Origin: Acheta domesticus
Taxonomy: Eukaryota > Arthropoda > Insecta > Orthoptera > Gryllidae
NCBI GenBank assembly: GCA_031308135.1
Contig: JAHLJT010000631.1
Coordinates: 176,502,282-176,566,281 of the forward strand
Reading direction: 5' to 3'
Length of the DNA: 64,000 bases
Each line of letters opens with the position of its first letter. Position 1 is the first letter of the stretch. The position numbers and the translations under genes are program-made. Shown piece by piece: positions 60,076 through 64,000 of the stretch. The notes beneath the pieces were generated by a model. That model had not been told where the DNA came from. It made no database searches and worked only from the letters and a program-made list of their open reading frames with translations.

Positions 60076-60739
60076 TGCGCTTCGATCCATCAACGCAAAG
60101 TAATATGCGTCAGTGATTCAGAATGATCGCGGAGTGCTATAATACTCTGAATGATGGCAACATGCGTAATATATGAAGTGCCACATGAAGCAATATAGCT
60201 TTCTGATGCTAAGAAGAGTGTTTACCGATAGCGAATGTGCATGTGGTTGTAGTGGGCAATGGAAACTTTGCGAGTCCCGACGATGGTGAATTTTCGAGAC
60301 CAGCTAAACTGCTCTATTCAATCGTGTTCATATGTTTCTCATGATGTCAGATCAATAGTTTAGACAAAATATAAAGGTCGTATTCTTCTCTACTTGTTCT
60401 TTCTTTAGTCCCATCCTTATGGCAGGGCAATGCACCTACCCTATTTGATCCAAATCTCTCGTAGTATTGTATGAAGAACACAGGCCCAAACCTTGAGGTT
60501 TGTAGAGGATGAAAAAGAAAATTATCAGAAATAATGTAAGGAAACATCCTCGTTGTTTACTATAAAACAATTATGATCGCCATCTTGATTTCAGTGAGCC
60601 TTTAATCCGCGTTACGTTTCAACAAAACTCTGGCATTTTCTTAATTAAACGAAGGGTGCTCATTTTGTAAGAACAACAGAAAAGTCAGCAGAGAGGCAAG
60701 AGTGCCACTTAAGAAAGATTCCACTGGTCAAGTAAGACG

Positions 60740-60890
60740 CCTTGAGCAAGCGTTCCCAATCCGCTTCCGGCGCTTTCGCCTCTCGGCTGACCCTTCTGCG
60801 TCAACCAGAAGGAGCTTCGGTCCTTGCGCCACTGCTACACGCTCTCCAACCGACGCCGTCCATCTCGGGCTTAATTTTAATTCCGCGTTG
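60740..60890. other. small GC-rich island
   Basis: About 150 bp of CpG-containing sequence (CCGCTTCCGGCGCTTTCGCC near 60759). Short frames on both strands have no motif. Confidence 0.35.
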
Positions 60891-60949
60891 TTTACCTTCG
60901 CGAATTTCTCCAGTTTATCTTCCTGTTCATTGTAGGTCTTCACATTAGA

Positions 60950-62560
60950 CTTCGTTGACTTTTCAGATTTCCCTGTGGATTTTCGTCTCTTTTCTTATTT
61001 TCTCCTTTTTACTTGAAGGCTTCTAAACAGTTCAGTCACAGCTTTTTTTTCAGAATTTGGAGTTGTATGTTGAGATAGTTAAGCGATAGTTGAGAAATTT
61101 AAAGAAAGTATCTATTTTTTTAATTATAAAATGTAAGAGTGACAATATTTGTTCACGATATTCTAACGGAATTAATTTTAACTTTTCCAATTCTTATTCT
61201 CGTTAATCATCTCTTCAACTCCTATGATAAATGTGCGCAGATAAATTTCTTTCCCCACACGTCATATACAGTTTTTACTGTTTTTTTTGACAAATAAATA
61301 AATAAATAAATGATTTGTAAAAATTTTTATTTAATTTTCACTAAATACGAATAAGCTGCGTAAATCATGGTTTGTAAAAACCCATATATCAGCAAAGATA
61401 TTAAGATGAACATTTGGAGAGATTGTTTTTTTTAAAGCGATTGTAGGTAAACTATTGTTTATGAAACTGATAATGTTTTCAATAGCACTATGGAATGATT
61501 TTATTCTTCAAATCGGAACCAGTGTTCTGATAAAGACAGATTTTTAATCCATTTTGTTACTGTATAATGCATTTTTCCTGTTACGGGAATCAGAAACGCT
61601 TGTAATTTACGTTTAATAATTAATCAAATTCTCACAATAAATAAGAGGTTTTGTTAAAAGGTTTATTTTACCTGTAGCATTATTTTAGGTTCCTTCGTCT
61701 TTCCCGTCTGCTTCATCTATTCCAATTCTGTTTATACTCTTGTTGCAACTTGGTGAACAATCAGCTCAATCAGACTGAAATCCTTTCAATTAAAATTTTC
61801 AATACTGAATTTGTGTGCATGGTGTAAATTCAACAGAAAGGAAACAATTGTCTATTTACACGTAACATAGTATATACCGTATGTCTGTAGTGTGTTAACT
61901 AATGTGCTGAATTCTCGCATGTGCGAGAGAGATTAATTATGACCTGTCCAGCCGCAAAAAAATCCATTCACATATCAGGATATTGATGGAGGATTAATAT
62001 TAGTATTGTCAGAAATACGTACTAGTGATTAACTGTAAAACTGTAGGCTCAGATTGCCTATACGAGAAATTGTGTACTGTCAGATGAAAAGAATATAAAA
62101 ATAAACGCGAAAAAAGTCCCATCTCGAAACCCTTAAAATTAAATTGATTCAGATGAAAGTACTTTCGGAGGAGGGGAGAGAGTCACGACCGAGCGAACAC
62201 AGAACTGGAGAGCCAAAATTAACTCTGGCCAGCTTAAATCGAAACGCAAACCGCATTAAAAGATGGTATAGTTTTTACAGGCACTTCGCGCAAATATCGC
62301 ATTCCAGCCTTAAATGCATATCGCTTAACGATACTAATTTGAGATAAAAAGTCGAATGAAGTCAGTAAGCAATGATAAATTGTAAGATTTTTAACTGCCC
62401 GGCGCCCAACAGTCTGGCTACCGCAATCGTGTGCCGCAATAAATCCCTAAAGTGAGTCGCAGTATAAACTCTGATTCTAGGGTCTTTATGAGCGAAGCGA
62501 CGCCAAGTGTTAACTAGTTGCTCACCGCGCAGCGAGAGAGCAGAGATTTGCAATCTCGGA
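60950..62560. other. AT-rich stretch with a short (AAAT)n run
   Basis: No gene supported. A tetranucleotide AAAT run lies at about 61291-61312. A 67-codon frame at 62144-62347 has no recognised motif. Confidence 0.45.
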
Positions 62561-62577
62561 GGTTGGATGGGTTGGGG

Positions 62578-62627
62578 TTTCTCCCTTTCTTTCTTTCTCT
62601 TTCTCTCTCTCTCTCTCTCTCTCCCCC
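62578..62627. repeat. (CTTT)n(CT)n microsatellite
   Basis: Pyrimidine tract of CTTT units passing into CT units and ending in CCCCC. The minus-strand Arg-Glu/Lys frame across it is low complexity. Confidence 0.9.
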
Positions 62628-62639
62628 TTGGGAAGGAGG

Positions 62640-63785
62640 GAAGAACAAGATTCATATGAGGATAGTTTGCATCACGGGATAGACGTGGCTATTTTGTAAA
62701 ATGATATCCACAACTGCATTTTAAGATTTAAGATTAATTAGATTAATACAACTTCATTATAATAACCTGATCAAGCAAATTTATTCAAATGTTCTCATTA
62801 TCCCCCTCGATAAATGCACTTTATTAGAATGCAGGAAAAAAGTAAAAACGCGTAAAAGCACTTTAATTGAATAATTAGGTAGGAATTATTCCAGCCAATT
62901 TTGGCAATAGCCAAGAAGTAAAGCAAATTAAAGCACCATCTAATAATTCTGTTACAGTTAGTTAATTGATTTTACTTCTGCTATGGAACCTTCATTTACT
63001 AAATTCGTAAAACCAAAATTCGTCCTACATAAAAATGATATTTGTACATAAATTGTTCTCTTTAATATAACTTATTGTTTTCATTCACTTGAATGTCTTA
63101 TATTTGTTAGTGAAAACTTAAAGTTATTGAAAACAAAAACAAACTTTAAAGTTAGTGAAAGTGAACATTAACGTTCATTCTTTATTCAGCAAATGAACAA
63201 ATTGGAAGTACAAGGTTCCGATTCACTACAAATAAGCACAATATTTTTTTTACTTTATTATAAACTTAATTGCGTCTTTCTTCACACTACGACTATTAAC
63301 CCTACTGTAGTGTTCGGGTGTATGTGATCCGAAAAGGAATTTGTGTTGCTTTTACATGCATGCTTGACTAGTGAGCGTTTTGATTATTCGTGACTTTGTT
63401 ATGTGTCTAAATATATTTAAATGTAAGTTTTCCTAAACAAAATAATACACTTTTACTCATCGGGTCTTGACCATATTGTCAAAAGCGTTAAACCATTCTA
63501 TAAGGTATGAGAATTGACACTACGACAGTAGAACGTTGTTTTTATAACATAACTGTACACAGACAAGCTTACTCCTGCCTTCTGGAGAGAAGGAAGAACA
63601 TAATCAATGAATGACAATTCATTCATGTCTAGTTTAGAGTTTGCACAAATGTCAATTTTTTATACGATTATTTCTGTACGTCACAGAATTTGAAGCAGTT
63701 CTAAAAATAAAAATGTAAATTTTAAATAGAAAGACAACTTGCACAGCAAGTAAGCAATAGAAATATTCAGTGTACTTCTTTTATC
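62640..63785. other. AT-rich stretch without recognised genes
   Basis: AT-rich DNA; a GTGAAA/GTTAG-type local redundancy occurs near 63110-63175 (AACTTAAAGTTATTGAAAAC then AACTTTAAAGTTAGTGAAAG). No gene or transposon end seen. Confidence 0.4.
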
Positions 63786-63796
63786 ATTTTCTTTTA

Positions 63797-64000
63797 TGGA
63801 ACAATTTTCCAAGGATGAAGACCTACAACTTGAATGCATTGTATCGAAACAAAAAAAATCAGAACTTATTTCAATATTGAATAAAACAAAAGGAGCTGCT
63901 AGTGGTCCATATCAGCTTACAAGTGCACCCATGGGAAATAGGAAAATAAATGATCGTCCATTAATTCTGTATGATGACATGATCAGTATTTTCTTTCGCG
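63797..64000 (+). CDS. possible exon or ORF running off the window edge, unknown product
   Basis: An ATG at 63797 opens a frame that is uninterrupted for 68 codons to the end of the window; the last in-frame stop upstream is near 63750. The translation begins MEQFSKDEDLQLECIVSKQ and includes KGAASGPYQLTSAPMGNRK and NDRPLILYDD. Its composition is balanced, without low complexity, and reads like an ordinary soluble protein segment. Alternatively an exon begins after the acceptor-like AATTTTCCAAG ending near 63811, in the same frame. The ATG context lacks a purine at -3. I do not recognise the family. A chance open frame cannot be excluded without sequence beyond the edge. Confidence 0.35.

Noticed and set aside
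1..64000. CRISPR arrays, rRNA genes, operons, LTR retrotransposons and endogenous viral genes
   Set aside because: No regularly spaced repeat-spacer structure, no conserved rRNA blocks, no paired long terminal repeats and no polymerase, integrase or capsid-like frame were seen on either strand.

Overview
The window looks like nuclear DNA of an animal with a large, repeat-rich, AT-rich genome. Several tRNA-headed SINE-like repeats, trinucleotide ATT tails on retroelement ends, hAT-type miniature transposons and a family of noncoding repeats with CCGT tetranucleotide heads point to an arthropod. A polyneopteran insect (orthopteran, stick insect or relative) is my best guess from the style of the repeats; this is inference, not a match. 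There is no bacterial-type gene density, no rRNA, no canonical tRNA gene and no long open reading frame with a recognisable domain.

Coding content is very sparse. Three stretches have exon-like features: 378-516 (+), 12324-12530 (-, a hydrophobic C-terminal piece with two putative membrane helices and a basic tail), and 63797-64000 (+, open and running off the right edge). None is assigned to a family. The many longer reading frames at 41-45 kb and in other GC-rich patches are by-products of stop-poor GC-rich sequence and are not annotated.

Layout: 0-18 kb alternates AT-rich DNA with GC-rich islands of about 150-800 bp (near 1.2, 2.9, 5.6-6.4, 8.4, 9.4, 11.2, 13.6, 15.1, 16.5 and 17.5 kb) and carries SINE-like copies (2155-2440 minus; 14230-14740 plus), a retroelement 3' tail (16140-16250) and a hAT-like MITE with a SINE nested inside it (16675-17206). 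18-24.9 kb is AT-rich with ATT arrays near 19.7-19.9 kb. A GC island at 24.9-25.2 kb is followed by a full-length-looking SINE (25195-25735). 26.4-38.8 kb is mostly featureless AT-rich DNA with a (CT)n(TA)n microsatellite at 32.0 kb and diffuse GC patches at 32.2-33.6 kb. A 1.5-kb satellite-like dispersed repeat lies at 38.97-40.46 kb, with a second copy at 52.13-53.74 kb and a head-only fragment at 47.3 kb. Between the two copies are the two strongest CpG islands (40.8-41.7 and 43.86-45.2 kb). The second contains a nearly perfect 27-unit array of a 10-bp sequence that, read on the minus strand, is an exact GC-box consensus. From 54 kb to the end there are a polypyrimidine tract, two hAT-like remnants, a compact 150-bp MITE (58026-58175), a minus-strand SINE with an AAT/ATT tail (59581-59800) and AT-rich DNA.

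The window is best read as an intergenic or intronic region of a large gene or regulatory landscape. The CpG islands at 41 and 44 kb are the best promoter candidates. The most unusual structures are the GC-box minisatellite and the noncoding four-monomer repeat with a conserved palindromic head.
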